A DNA stretch of 64,000 nt from contig NZ_CP110644.1 of the NCBI RefSeq assembly GCF_026153515.1, forward strand, positions 5,273,501 through 5,337,500, read 5' to 3'. Source of the DNA: Pseudomonas sp. KU26590 (GTDB taxonomy: Bacteria > Pseudomonadota > Gammaproteobacteria > Pseudomonadales > Pseudomonadaceae). Positions 27,155 to 35,165 of this stretch are shown here, one piece after another. Under the pieces are notes generated by a model. That model saw only the letters and a program-made list of their open reading frames with translations, ran no database searches and had not been told where the DNA came from. Numbering within the stretch: position 1 is the first letter of the stretch; the number at the start of each line of letters is the position of its first letter. The translations under genes were made by a program, and so were the position numbers.

Positions 27155-27865
27155 ATGACTGACCCCATTCGCCTTTCCAAACGCCTGATCGAGCTGGTCG
27201 GTTGCTCTCGTCGCGAAGCCGAGCTGTTCATCGAAGGCGGCTGGGTCACGGTGGACGGCGTTGTCGTCGACGAGCCTCAGTTCAAGGTCGAAAACCAGAC
27301 GGTGGTGCTGAACGCGGAAGCGAAAGCCGATACGCCTGAAACCGTCACGATTCTATTCAACGCTCCGGCCGGCATGGCCCCTGAAAGCGCCCTGGCGCTG
27401 ATCACGCCCGGCACATTGTCGGCAGACCACAGCATCGGCCGACGTCCGCTCAAAGGTCACTTTCTTCGCCTGGAATCGATTTCCACGCTGCAAGCCAATG
27501 CCAGCGGCCTGATGGTGTTCAGCCAGGACTGGAAAATCCTGCGCAAACTCACCGACGACCGCAGCAAGATCGAGCAGGAATACGTGGTCGAGATCTCGGG
27601 CGACATGGTTGCCCACGGCCTCAATCGCCTGAACCACGGCATGACCTACAAAGGCAAGGAACTGCCGAAGGTCAAAGCCAGCTGGCAGAACGAAAACCGC
27701 CTGCGCTTCGCCATGAAAAACCCGCAGCCCGGCGTCGTTGCCCAGCTGTGCGAGGCAGTGGGCCTGAAGGTCGTGTCCGTGCGGCGCATTCGTATCGGCG
27801 GCGTGTCCATCGGCAAAGTGCCGGAAGGCCAGTGGCGCTACATGACCGACAAAGAAAAATTCTGA
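27155..27865 (+). CDS. RsuA/RluF-family protein lacking catalytic residues
   Basis: A 236-residue protein with an N-terminal S4 RNA-binding domain (RLSKRLIELVGCSRREAELFIEGG) and the overall length and end (RRIRIGGVSIGKVPEGQWRYMTDKE) of RsuA/RluF pseudouridine synthases. Where the family has GRLD with the essential catalytic Asp, this protein reads STLQANASGL, so Q113 takes the place of the nucleophile. The downstream RQIRRM motif is also replaced, by GVVAQL at residues 193-198. By family knowledge it should not form pseudouridine. It may be an RNA-binding or ribosome-binding factor. Reading frame and codon use are normal, so it is not a decaying pseudogene. Confidence 0.88.
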   Translation: MTDPIRLSKRLIELVGCSRREAELFIEGGWVTVDGVVVDEPQFKVENQTVVLNAEAKADTPETVTILFNAPAGMAPESALALITPGTLSADHSIGRRPLKGHFLRLESISTLQANASGLMVFSQDWKILRKLTDDRSKIEQEYVVEISGDMVAHGLNRLNHGMTYKGKELPKVKASWQNENRLRFAMKNPQPGVVAQLCEAVGLKVVSVRRIRIGGVSIGKVPEGQWRYMTDKEKF

Positions 27866-27935
27866 ATCCCCTTTCTGAGCGCCGCATCCAGTCTCGCGTG
27901 CGCTCATCTGCGAATCTCCAGGAAATACACGCACC

Positions 27936-28397
27936 ATGATGAACAACGATGTACTGCGCAGCATCCGTTACATGCTTGATATCAACGACGCCAAAGTGGT
28001 CGATATCATCAAGCTCGGCGGGTTCGACGCGACCAAGGCCGATGTCGCCACCTACATGAAGAAAGACGAAGAAGAAGGCTTCGTGCCGTGCAGCGACGAA
28101 GTCATGGCGCATTTCCTCGACGGCCTGGTGTTCTTCAAGCGTGGCAAGGACGAGAGCCGCCCGCCGCTGCCTGTCGAGCTGCCGATCACCAACAACATCG
28201 TCCTGAAAAAGCTGCGTGTGGCCTTCGAGCTGAAAGAAGACGACATGCACGCGATCCTCAAGGCCTCCGAGTTCCCGGTGTCCAAGCCTGAACTCAGCGC
28301 CCTGTTCCGCAAGGCGGGTCACACCAACTACCGCGTCTGCGGCGACCAGCTGCTGCGCAACTTCCTGCGCGGCCTGACCCTGCGCGTACGCGGCTAA
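27936..28397 (+). CDS. DUF1456 (YehS-like) protein
   Basis: A 153-residue protein with two related halves, each about 65 residues. The repeats begin NNDVLRSIRYMLDINDAKVVDI and NNIVLKKLRVAFELKEDDMHAI, and each ends with a segment resembling FLDGL or FLRGL. This is the DUF1456 pattern of Escherichia coli YehS, which has no established function. Two ATG codons start it; I keep the first. It sits 70 bases after the inactive pseudouridine-synthase homologue and 17 bases before trmO on the same strand, so it may be cotranscribed with RNA-modification genes. Confidence 0.88.
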   Translation: MMNNDVLRSIRYMLDINDAKVVDIIKLGGFDATKADVATYMKKDEEEGFVPCSDEVMAHFLDGLVFFKRGKDESRPPLPVELPITNNIVLKKLRVAFELKEDDMHAILKASEFPVSKPELSALFRKAGHTNYRVCGDQLLRNFLRGLTLRVRG

Positions 28398-28414
28398 GCG
28401 CTGAAGCGCCGTCG

Positions 28415-29119
28415 ATGACCCAGGCCTACAGCGTCTCGCCGATCGGCTTCATGCGCTCGTGCTTCAAAGAGAAGTTCGCCATTCCCCGCCAACCCCAACT
28501 GGCGCCTGCCGCGCGGGGCGTGCTGGAGTTGGTCGCGCCCTTTGATCAGGGTGACGCCGTGCAGGGCCTGGAGCAGGTCAGCCATGTCTGGCTGCTGTTT
28601 CTGTTTCATCAGGCACTGGAGGACAAGCCGCGACTCAAGGTGCGCCCTCCTCGTCTGGGCGGCAATCAGTCGATGGGCGTGTTCGCCACGCGCGCGACCC
28701 ATCGACCCAACGGCATCGGTCAATCGGTGGTCAAGCTGGACAGGGTCGAAGCCGGGCGCCTCTGGTTGTCGGGCATCGACCTGCTGGACGGCACACCGGT
28801 GCTGGACGTCAAACCCTACGTGCCTTATGCCGATGTGATCGCTGATGCGCGCAACAGCATGGCCGCCGCCGCGCCGGAGCTGATTCCGGTGCAGTGGGCC
28901 GAAGCGGCGCTGACTCAGGCTCGAGAACATGGGCTGCGCCTGGAAGAACCGCTGATCGAGCTGATCGAGCAGTGCCTGGCTCAAGACCCGCGACCGGCCT
29001 ACCAGACACCCACGCCAGAACGTCGCTACGGCGCGCAGTTCTGGGACTTGGACGTGCGCTGGCACTATCCGCAGCCGGGCGTCATTTGTGTGCTGGAAGT
29101 GGTTCCCGCCGCCGGTTGA
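28415..29119 (+). CDS. trmO: TrmO, tRNA-Thr m6t6A37 methyltransferase
   Basis: A 234-residue protein of the TsaA/YaeB (UPF0066) family. It has the N-terminal SPIGFMRSCFKEKFAIPRQP, the SAM-binding-region LEQVSHVWLLFLFH and the invariant FATRATHRPNGIGQSVVKL. A shorter C-terminal domain ends at EVVPAAG. TrmO methylates N6 of t6A at position 37 of tRNA-Thr using SAM. It follows the DUF1456 gene by 17 bases and is closed by a strong terminator. Confidence 0.95.
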   Translation: MTQAYSVSPIGFMRSCFKEKFAIPRQPQLAPAARGVLELVAPFDQGDAVQGLEQVSHVWLLFLFHQALEDKPRLKVRPPRLGGNQSMGVFATRATHRPNGIGQSVVKLDRVEAGRLWLSGIDLLDGTPVLDVKPYVPYADVIADARNSMAAAAPELIPVQWAEAALTQAREHGLRLEEPLIELIEQCLAQDPRPAYQTPTPERRYGAQFWDLDVRWHYPQPGVICVLEVVPAAG

Positions 29120-29141
29120 TAAACGACTGACGCCCGCCCAC

Positions 29142-29182
29142 AAAAAAACCGCCTGGTCCGTGACCTCCAGGCGGTTTTTTTC
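29142..29182. terminator. Bidirectional terminator between trmO and fpr
   Basis: Arms AAACCGCCTGG / CCAGGCGGTTT are flanked by an A-run and a T-run, so the element works on both strands for these convergent genes. Confidence 0.9.
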
Positions 29183-29218
29183 AGACCCCAAAAACGCGGG
29201 TGCCTGTACTGACCTGTT

Positions 29219-29266
29219 CGCCGATGACGTCACCCTCGCAGTGCTGCGAGGATGATTCATCGGCGA
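29219..29266 (-). repeat. Nested hairpin downstream of fpr
   Basis: Outer arms CGCCGATGA / TCATCGGCG enclose inner arms CCTCGCAG / CTGCGAGG. It lies 35 bases past the fpr stop codon. There is no T-tract, so it probably stabilises or processes the fpr mRNA 3' end, in addition to the terminator further on. Confidence 0.6.
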
Positions 29267-29300
29267 TTGGGTCGTATCTGAACCGTGTTACGTCTCGACA

Positions 29301-30080
29301 TTACTTTTCGACGAATGCTCGCTCGATCAGGTAATCACCCGGCTCGCGCATGCGTGGCGAAACGGTCAGGCCGAAGCTGTTGAGCACTTCGCTGGTCTCG
29401 TCGAGCATGCTCGGACTGCCGCACAGCATGGCGCGGTCGTCCTGCGGGTTGATCGGCGGCAGACCGATGTCGCTGAACAGCTTGCCACTGCGCATCAGGT
29501 CGGTCAGACGGCCTTCGTTTTCGAACGGCTCGCGGGTCACGGTTGGGTAGTAAATCAGCTTGTCGCGCAGCATCTCGCCGAAGAACTCGTTCTGCGGCAA
29601 ATGCTCGGTGATGAACTCGCGGTAAGCGACTTCGTTCACGTAACGCACGCCGTGGCAGAGGATGACCTTCTCGAAACGCTCGTAGGTTTCAGGGTCCTGA
29701 ATCACGCTCATGAACGGCGCCAGACCGGTACCGGTGCTGAGCAAATAAAGATGCTTGCCTGGCTTGAGGTCGTCCAGCACCAGCGTGCCAGTGGGCTTCT
29801 TGCTGATGATGATCTCGTCGCCTTCCTTCAGATGCTGCAGCTGCGAGGTCAGCGGGCCGTCCGGCACCTTGATGCTGAAGAACTCCAGATGCTCTTCCCA
29901 GTTCGGGCTGGCAATGGAGTAGGCACGCATGAGCGGGCGCCCGTTTGGCTGCTGCAGACCGATCATGACGAACTGACCGTTCTCGAAGCGCAGGCCAGGA
30001 TCACGGGTGCACTTGAAACTGAAGAGGGTGTCGTTCCAGTGATGAACGCTGAGGACACGCTCGTGATTCATGTTGCTCAT
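29301..30080 (-). CDS. fpr: Ferredoxin-NADP+ reductase
   Basis: A 259-residue FAD enzyme that exchanges electrons between NADPH and ferredoxin or flavodoxin. The FAD-binding RAYSIAS, the flavin/pyrophosphate segment and the NADP-binding LLSTGTGLAPFMSVIQD are present, and the protein ends in the bacterial-type AFVEK. Fpr is part of the pseudomonad oxidative stress response and may reduce the FdxA ferredoxin encoded in this window. AGGAG precedes the ATG. It is divergent from finR, whose product activates it in Pseudomonas putida. Confidence 0.96.
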   Translation of the reverse strand: MSNMNHERVLSVHHWNDTLFSFKCTRDPGLRFENGQFVMIGLQQPNGRPLMRAYSIASPNWEEHLEFFSIKVPDGPLTSQLQHLKEGDEIIISKKPTGTLVLDDLKPGKHLYLLSTGTGLAPFMSVIQDPETYERFEKVILCHGVRYVNEVAYREFITEHLPQNEFFGEMLRDKLIYYPTVTREPFENEGRLTDLMRSGKLFSDIGLPPINPQDDRAMLCGSPSMLDETSEVLNSFGLTVSPRMREPGDYLIERAFVEK

Positions 30081-30136
30081 GGTACGTGGGAGCTCCTGAT
30101 AAATAACGTGCGCCAGTCAATGCGCCATTGCGCGAC

Positions 30137-30165
30137 ATTCTAGTGGCAGACACAATATCTGTTAA
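30137..30165 (-). promoter_or_regulatory. fpr promoter
   Basis: On the minus strand, -35 TTAACA (30165-30160), a 17-base spacer and -10 TAGAAT (30142-30137), about 57 bases upstream of the fpr start codon. Confidence 0.7.
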
Positions 30166-30178
30166 CTGAATTATCAAG

Positions 30179-30199
30179 ATATAGGTTATCGGTTATATA
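30179..30199. promoter_or_regulatory. Candidate FinR binding region
   Basis: The dyad-like sequence TATAGGTTATCGGTTATA contains a direct GGTTAT repeat and TATA ends. It is immediately upstream of the fpr -35 box and 4 bases before the finR start codon, the position expected for an autoregulatory and activating LysR-type site. Assignment is by position and shape only. Confidence 0.45.
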
Positions 30200-30202
30200 G
30201 AT

Positions 30203-31129
30203 ATGCGATTTACTCTCCGTCAGCTCCAGGTTTTTGTCGCCGTCGCCCAGCAGGAAAGCGTTTCCCGCGCGGCGGTGCAGCTCTCCTTGTCGCAATCTGC
30301 GGCGAGTACTTCCATCACCGAACTGGAACGCCAGTCCAGTTGCCAGCTGTTCGACCGCGCCGGTAAGCGGCTGAGCCTCAATGCGACCGGCCGGCAGCTG
30401 TTGCCCCAGGCCGTTGCGCTGCTCGATCAGGCCAAGGAGATCGAAGACCTGCTCAACGGCAAGTCCGGCTTCGGTTCGCTGGCGGTCGGCGCAACCCTCA
30501 CTATCGGCAACTATCTCGCCACGCTGCTGATCGGCAGCTTCATGCAGCGCCACCCTGAAAGCCAGGTGAAGCTGCACGTGCAAAACACTGCAAACATCGT
30601 TCAGCAGGTCGCCCACTACGAGATCGATCTGGGCTTGATCGAAGGCGACTGCAGCCACCCTGACATCGAAGTGCAGACCTGGGTCGAGGATGAGCTGGTG
30701 GTGTTCTGCGCCCCTCAGCATCCGCTGGCCAAAAAGGGCCGGGCGTCGCTGGAGGAACTGACGCGAGAAGCGTGGATTTTGCGCGAGCAGGGTTCGGGGA
30801 CGCGCCTGACCTTCGATCAGGCGATGCGTCATCACCTGAACAGCCTGAACGTGAGGCTGGAGCTGGAACACACCGAGGCGATCAAACGCGCTGTGGAGTC
30901 CGGGCTGGGGATCGGCTGCATCTCGCGTCTGGCCCTGCGTGACGCCTTTCGCCGGGGCAGTCTCGTGGCCATTGAAACACCGGAGCTGGATCTGGTGCGG
31001 CAGTTCTACTTCATCTGGCACAAGCAGAAATATCAGACGTCGGCTATCCGCGAATTCCTCGACCTCTGCCGCTCATTCACCGCCGGCGTAAACCGCAGCG
31101 ATGAGATCGTGCTGCCGAGCATCGCCTGA
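30203..31129 (+). CDS. finR: FinR, LysR-type regulator of fpr
   Basis: A 308-residue LysR-family transcription factor with an N-terminal winged HTH (RQLQVFVAVAQQESVSRAAVQLSLSQSAASTSI) and a C-terminal periplasmic-binding-like effector domain (about residues 90-300). It matches pseudomonad FinR, which activates the divergent fpr under superoxide stress and also affects sulfur metabolism. The 122-base divergent spacer holds the shared regulatory sites. It has no nearby partner on its own strand. Confidence 0.92.
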   Translation: MRFTLRQLQVFVAVAQQESVSRAAVQLSLSQSAASTSITELERQSSCQLFDRAGKRLSLNATGRQLLPQAVALLDQAKEIEDLLNGKSGFGSLAVGATLTIGNYLATLLIGSFMQRHPESQVKLHVQNTANIVQQVAHYEIDLGLIEGDCSHPDIEVQTWVEDELVVFCAPQHPLAKKGRASLEELTREAWILREQGSGTRLTFDQAMRHHLNSLNVRLELEHTEAIKRAVESGLGIGCISRLALRDAFRRGSLVAIETPELDLVRQFYFIWHKQKYQTSAIREFLDLCRSFTAGVNRSDEIVLPSIA

Positions 31130-31157
31130 CGCGCCGCCCGGCTAAATCCAGACCCCG

Positions 31158-31526
31158 TCAGCCCAGCAGAATCAGCCCCCAGACCACGGCAATCATGCTC
31201 AGCGCCACAAACTGGGCGGCACTGCCCATGTCTTTGGCGTTTTTCGACAGCGGATGGCGGTCGAGGGAAATCCGGTCAATCGCGGCCTCGATGGCCGAGT
31301 TCAGCAGTTCGACGATCAGTGCCAACAGGCACACCGCGATCAGGACCGCGCGCTCGCCTCGGCTGACGTGAAACACGAACGACAGCGGGATCAACACGAC
31401 GTTGAGCAGCACCAGTTGACGGAACGCCGCTTCGCCTTTGAATGCAGCGGTCAGGCCGTCCAGGGAATAGCCCGACGCGTTGAGGATACGTTTCAGGCCG
31501 GTCTGGCCTTTGAATGGGGACGTCAT
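31158..31526 (-). CDS. dgkA: Diacylglycerol kinase
   Basis: A 122-residue integral membrane kinase with three helices, which phosphorylates diacylglycerol to phosphatidic acid and recycles lipid released by membrane-derived glucan synthesis. The signature ELLNSAIEAAIDRISLDRHPLSKNAKDMGSAAQ, with the catalytic glutamates, is intact. Length equals the Escherichia coli enzyme. It ends 28 bases from the convergent finR and lies downstream of erdR on the same strand, an arrangement also found in P. aeruginosa. Confidence 0.96.
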   Translation of the reverse strand: MTSPFKGQTGLKRILNASGYSLDGLTAAFKGEAAFRQLVLLNVVLIPLSFVFHVSRGERAVLIAVCLLALIVELLNSAIEAAIDRISLDRHPLSKNAKDMGSAAQFVALSMIAVVWGLILLG

Positions 31527-31632
31527 AGGAAAACTACTGATGAGTGAAAGCGGTGGAGGCTAGTGCGGCAACGGTCAAAAAAGTGTGAAGGTCGGCCGCG
31601 CAAAGCCCGGGGTTGAGCCTGATCCAGGGGAA

Positions 31633-32280
31633 TCAGCTCTGCGGAATTGATTCCAATTGTTGCAGCAGCAACGCCGCCTGGGTTCGGGTGCGCACGTTGA
31701 GCTTACGGAAGATCGCCGTGACATGGGCTTTGATCGTCGCTTCCGAGACGCTCAACTCGTAGGCGATCTGCTTGTTCAGCAGCCCCTCGCAGACCATCGT
31801 CAATACGCGAAACTGCTGCGGCGTCAGGCTGGCAAGCCCTTGGCTGGCGGCTCTGGCTTCCGGCGACACGCTGATGCTTTCGTTGACCTGGGGAGGCCAC
31901 CAGACATCGCCATCCAGCACCGTTCGCACAGCCTTCTGAATGGTTTCCAGGGAACTGGATTTAGGGATGAAACCACTGGCACCGAATTCGCGGGACTTGA
32001 CCACGACCGCCGCCTCTTCCTGGGCAGACACCATCACCACCGGCACCTGCGGATACTGACCGCGCAACAGCACCAGCCCCGAAAAGCCATAAGCGCCGGG
32101 CATGTTCAGGTCCAGCAGGACCAGATCCCAGTCGGACTTCTCGGTCAGTCGCGCTTCCAGATCAGCGATGCTCTCGGCCTCGACCAACCTTGCGTCCGGT
32201 CCCAGGCCCAGGCTCAACGCCTGATGCAATGCGCTGCGAAACAGGGGATGGTCGTCGGCAATCAGGATTTCGTATGGCAT
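31633..32280 (-). CDS. erdR: ErdR, LuxR/NarL-type response regulator
   Basis: A 215-residue response regulator. The receiver domain carries the acidic pocket (IADDHPLF) and the phosphoacceptor D57 (VLLDLNMPG). The C-terminal LuxR-type HTH reads LTPQQFRVLTMVCEGLLNKQIAYELSVSEATIKAHV. In P. aeruginosa ErdR sits at the head of a regulatory cascade for ethanol oxidation and acetate use. No sensor kinase is adjacent. The ATG at 32280 gives the natural N-terminus MPYEILIADDHP; the longest frame adds 61 unlikely residues. It precedes dgkA. Confidence 0.92.
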   Translation of the reverse strand: MPYEILIADDHPLFRSALHQALSLGLGPDARLVEAESIADLEARLTEKSDWDLVLLDLNMPGAYGFSGLVLLRGQYPQVPVVMVSAQEEAAVVVKSREFGASGFIPKSSSLETIQKAVRTVLDGDVWWPPQVNESISVSPEARAASQGLASLTPQQFRVLTMVCEGLLNKQIAYELSVSEATIKAHVTAIFRKLNVRTRTQAALLLQQLESIPQS

Positions 32281-32456
32281 TTCATGATCCTGTAAATGGC
32301 TGAGCGCCGACGAATTCAACACCCAAGGTAGCAACCCGCGACATCTTGACACAGGGACCGTAGGTGAGCGGCGCCAAGGATGCCCAGCGAAGTCGGGGTG
32401 GTCAAGCCTGACGCTTTGCGGCAAAGTCTGCGCCCCCCGACCTGACGAGTGCCAAC

Positions 32457-33341
32457 ATGCCAAACCATGCCCTGCGAGCGGACTTGCTCATGCTCCTGAC
32501 CGCATTGATCTGGGGCACTGGCTTCGTCGCCCAGACCGCCGGGATGGATCACATCGGCCCGTATCTGTTCTCGGGTCTGCGGTTCGCGCTGGGTTCGCTT
32601 TGCCTGGTGCCACTGATTCTGCGCAACGCCAAAACGGCACGCACACCGGAGCCCTTGCTCAATCGCGGCATGTTACGCGCTGGTGTCATCATGGGCCTGG
32701 CGCTGGCATTGGGCATCAACCTTCAACAGGTCGGCCTGCTGTTTACCAGCGTGACCAACGCCGGCTTCATCACCGGTCTGTACGTGATTGTCGTTCCGCT
32801 ACTGGGTTTGCTGCTCGGGCATAAAACCGGGCTGGGCACCTGGCTGGGCTGCCTGCTGGCAGTGGTCGGCATGTGCCTGCTGAGTATTGGCGATAACTTT
32901 CACGTTGCCTCGGGGGATTGGCTGCAACTGATCGGCGCGTTCGTGTGGGGCGGACACGTGGTGTTGGTCAGTTTGTTTGCCAGCCGCCACGACCCGATCC
33001 GGCTGGCCTTTTTACAGTTCGCCACCTGTTCGGTGGTGAGTCTGCTGCTGGCAGTCCTCCTCGAACCGATTGCCCTCAATGCGATCATCGATGCGGGCCC
33101 TGCCCTGCTCTACGGCGGCATCGTCGCGGTCGGCGTGGGCTACACGCTGCAAGTGGTCGCGCAGAAACACGCCATTGCTTCCCATGCCGCCATCATCCTT
33201 TCGCTGGAGGCCGTGTTCGCCGCCATCGCCGGCGCCTGGGTTCTCGGCGAAGCCTTGCAACTGCGCGGTTATATCGGCTGCGCATTGATGCTGGCCGGGA
33301 TGCTGCTGGCGCAGTTGTGGCCGAAGAAAACCCTCGCCTGA
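32457..33341 (+). CDS. EamA/DMT-family transporter
   Basis: A 294-residue membrane protein of ten predicted helices made of two EamA repeats (TALIWGTGFVAQTAGMDHIGPYLFSGLRF and the second half ending EAVFAAIAGAWVLGEALQLRGYIGCALMLAGMLL). Such drug/metabolite transporters export amino acids, nucleosides or other metabolites; the substrate here is unknown. It is divergent from erdR, leaving 176 bases for both promoters. Confidence 0.92.
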   Translation: MPNHALRADLLMLLTALIWGTGFVAQTAGMDHIGPYLFSGLRFALGSLCLVPLILRNAKTARTPEPLLNRGMLRAGVIMGLALALGINLQQVGLLFTSVTNAGFITGLYVIVVPLLGLLLGHKTGLGTWLGCLLAVVGMCLLSIGDNFHVASGDWLQLIGAFVWGGHVVLVSLFASRHDPIRLAFLQFATCSVVSLLLAVLLEPIALNAIIDAGPALLYGGIVAVGVGYTLQVVAQKHAIASHAAIILSLEAVFAAIAGAWVLGEALQLRGYIGCALMLAGMLLAQLWPKKTLA

Positions 33342-33404
33342 GGTCATGCTTCCTTCTATTGCGAGCCGTTTTGATGCGGCTCGCAGCGCCGGCATGACTG
33401 GTGA

Positions 33405-34136
33405 CTATTCAATGTAACCCTTGAGCTCTTGATGGGCATCGCTTAGCAAGTCGAGGGGCAACTGATTCTTGGCACCTAAATAGTGCTGACTGAACACATC
33501 GAAGTAGCAGCTTAACGCCGAAGCTGCTTCAGCATCGCCGGCCAGATCGAAACACAGTGCGGCCACTTCAGCGGTACAGAGATGCTCGCTGCGCGTGGAG
33601 CGTCTTAATTTATACCGTGAAAGCCTTTCGGGGATCAGGCTTAAAATGGGGATGGAGTCAAAGTAAGCACTCTTACGGAAGATCTTCCTTGCTTCAGTCC
33701 ATGTAGCGTCAATCAGCACGAACAGCGGCCTCTTGTTCGGGTTAACCGTCACGGTGTTGGTGACGCGCTCGGCCGCTACATATTCGCCCGGAAACACCAG
33801 ATAGGGTTGCCACTGCGGATCCGTGAGCAATGCAATCAGCTTTTCATCGACCTCAGTACGTGACCACACAAACGCATGGTTATCCTGAATCACGTCTGCA
33901 ATCAGCCAACCCGTATTGCTGGGTTTGAAGACCTCTTTTTTCGTCATGATGAGGCACACCCCTGATTGGGCCTCGACCTTGGGACGCCACCTGCACAGGC
34001 AATGGCTTTCGATCACTCGACAGTATTGGCACCTTGGCGCACGTGATCCGCGAGCCAGGTAAGGTTTTGAGCTCTCCTCCTCCCGCTCATCTCTCAGACG
34101 TGCGACAGAATTTTCGTGAAAAACAGTCTGGGTCAT
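33405..34136 (-). CDS. tapT: DTW-domain tRNA-uridine aminocarboxypropyltransferase
   Basis: A 243-residue DTW-domain protein. It has a cysteine cluster (CQYCRVIESHCLC) that may bind metal and the family core VLIDATWTEARKIFRKS (the DxTW-type motif), followed by LIPERLSRYKLRRSTRSEHLCT. In Escherichia coli the family member TapT (YfiP) installs acp3U47 in tRNA using SAM. The start is uncertain: I use the ATG at 34136, but no good ribosome binding site precedes it, and a GTG 26 codons upstream keeps the frame open. It is convergent with the EamA gene. Confidence 0.85.
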   Translation of the reverse strand: MTQTVFHENSVARLRDEREEESSKPYLARGSRAPRCQYCRVIESHCLCRWRPKVEAQSGVCLIMTKKEVFKPSNTGWLIADVIQDNHAFVWSRTEVDEKLIALLTDPQWQPYLVFPGEYVAAERVTNTVTVNPNKRPLFVLIDATWTEARKIFRKSAYFDSIPILSLIPERLSRYKLRRSTRSEHLCTAEVAALCFDLAGDAEAASALSCYFDVFSQHYLGAKNQLPLDLLSDAHQELKGYIE

Positions 34137-34358
34137 TGACGGGTAAGAAGGCAGTGACACGAGGGGTATCCGGCAGGTCGAAAAGTCGCGGCATTCTATC
34201 AGACGCTGCCTCACGCGCCGTGTTCTCTGGTGTCCGCCGAGGCTCCTCCCCTATACTGCCCGGCCTTGAGAGCACTCACTCCCGCAGTGAACGCCTCGGG
34301 ATGTCGCAGGTCCAAAGGCCTGCCTCTGCACCACCCGTCCATGCACCAGGAGAATTCA

Positions 34359-34784
34359 ATGCTGCGCCTCATCGCCCCCACTCTCACGCTTTTGCTCGTC
34401 GCTCCACTGTGCGCCAACGCGGCGTCCAAGCAGGATTACGAACTGAGCCAGATGCTTGATAAAGTCGCGAAGGAAAGCAGTGTCGGCACGCCACGCGCCA
34501 TCAACGAAGACATCCTCGACGAAGGCTACACCGTTGAAGGCAAGATGCTGATCAACCATTTGAGCGTGCAGTCTGGCCAGGCGGCCCAGATGCGCGAAAA
34601 CCCGGACGATGTCCGCGGTCAGCTGGGCGGCAGCGTGTGCCGCAACGCCGGTTATCGTCAACTGATGGCCAAGGGCGCTATCCTGCGGTACCAGTTCACC
34701 GAATACAAAACCAACAAGCTCATCACGACTCAGGAAATCAAAGCGGCGGACTGCGCTGCCAAACCCCCTGCCCACAAGAAGTGA
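34359..34784 (+). CDS. Small secreted protein, P. aeruginosa PA3611-like
   Basis: A 141-residue exported protein. A signal peptide (MLRLIAPTLTLLLVAPLCANAA) is followed by a mature domain with two cysteines likely to pair (GGSVCRNAGY and KAADCAAK). The sequence KQDYELSQMLDKVAKESSVGTPRAINEDILDEGYTVEG resembles, from memory, the secreted PA3611 protein, whose role is unsettled. AGGAGA lies six bases before the ATG. It is divergent from the DTW gene and followed by a 380-base gap. Confidence 0.8.
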   Translation: MLRLIAPTLTLLLVAPLCANAASKQDYELSQMLDKVAKESSVGTPRAINEDILDEGYTVEGKMLINHLSVQSGQAAQMRENPDDVRGQLGGSVCRNAGYRQLMAKGAILRYQFTEYKTNKLITTQEIKAADCAAKPPAHKK

Positions 34785-35165
34785 TGTAACCCGCTTTACG
34801 GGCGGCGCGTTTCGAAGTCTCTTCAACGCGCAGTCTTTGCTCTCCCTTCCCTGGCTACATGCGCCATTCCAATCCCCGCCACTCAATACTTTTCGCGTGC
34901 TGATCTGATCGTTGATCGTGGGGCCTGCTTTACCCTTCGCCGCGCCCGTTAAGCCTCATCACATTTTGCATGCAAGAAAGGGTTGCCTGTGACGCCGGTT
35001 GCCATCAATGTTTTCTCTTTCCAACCATGGATTAGTCCAGAATCAGGCGCCGCGCAGATTTGATGTTTCCCTGTCTTTCGGATGCGCTGCGCACGCCGAC
35101 GCATGAAGCGTCGAGATCCCGCCCTCTGGCGACGGTCAATGATTCTGCAGAAGGAGAAAGCGTGA
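34785..35165. other. Intergenic region upstream of the LOG-family gene
   Basis: No gene is supported. The only local symmetry is a weak CCCG/CGGG stem just after the preceding stop codon. The AAGGAG ribosome binding site of the LOG gene lies at the right end. Confidence 0.5.

Noticed and set aside
27936..28397. DUF1456 protein as a decayed duplicate of a larger gene
   Set aside because: Both halves are complete repeats and the length is normal for the family.
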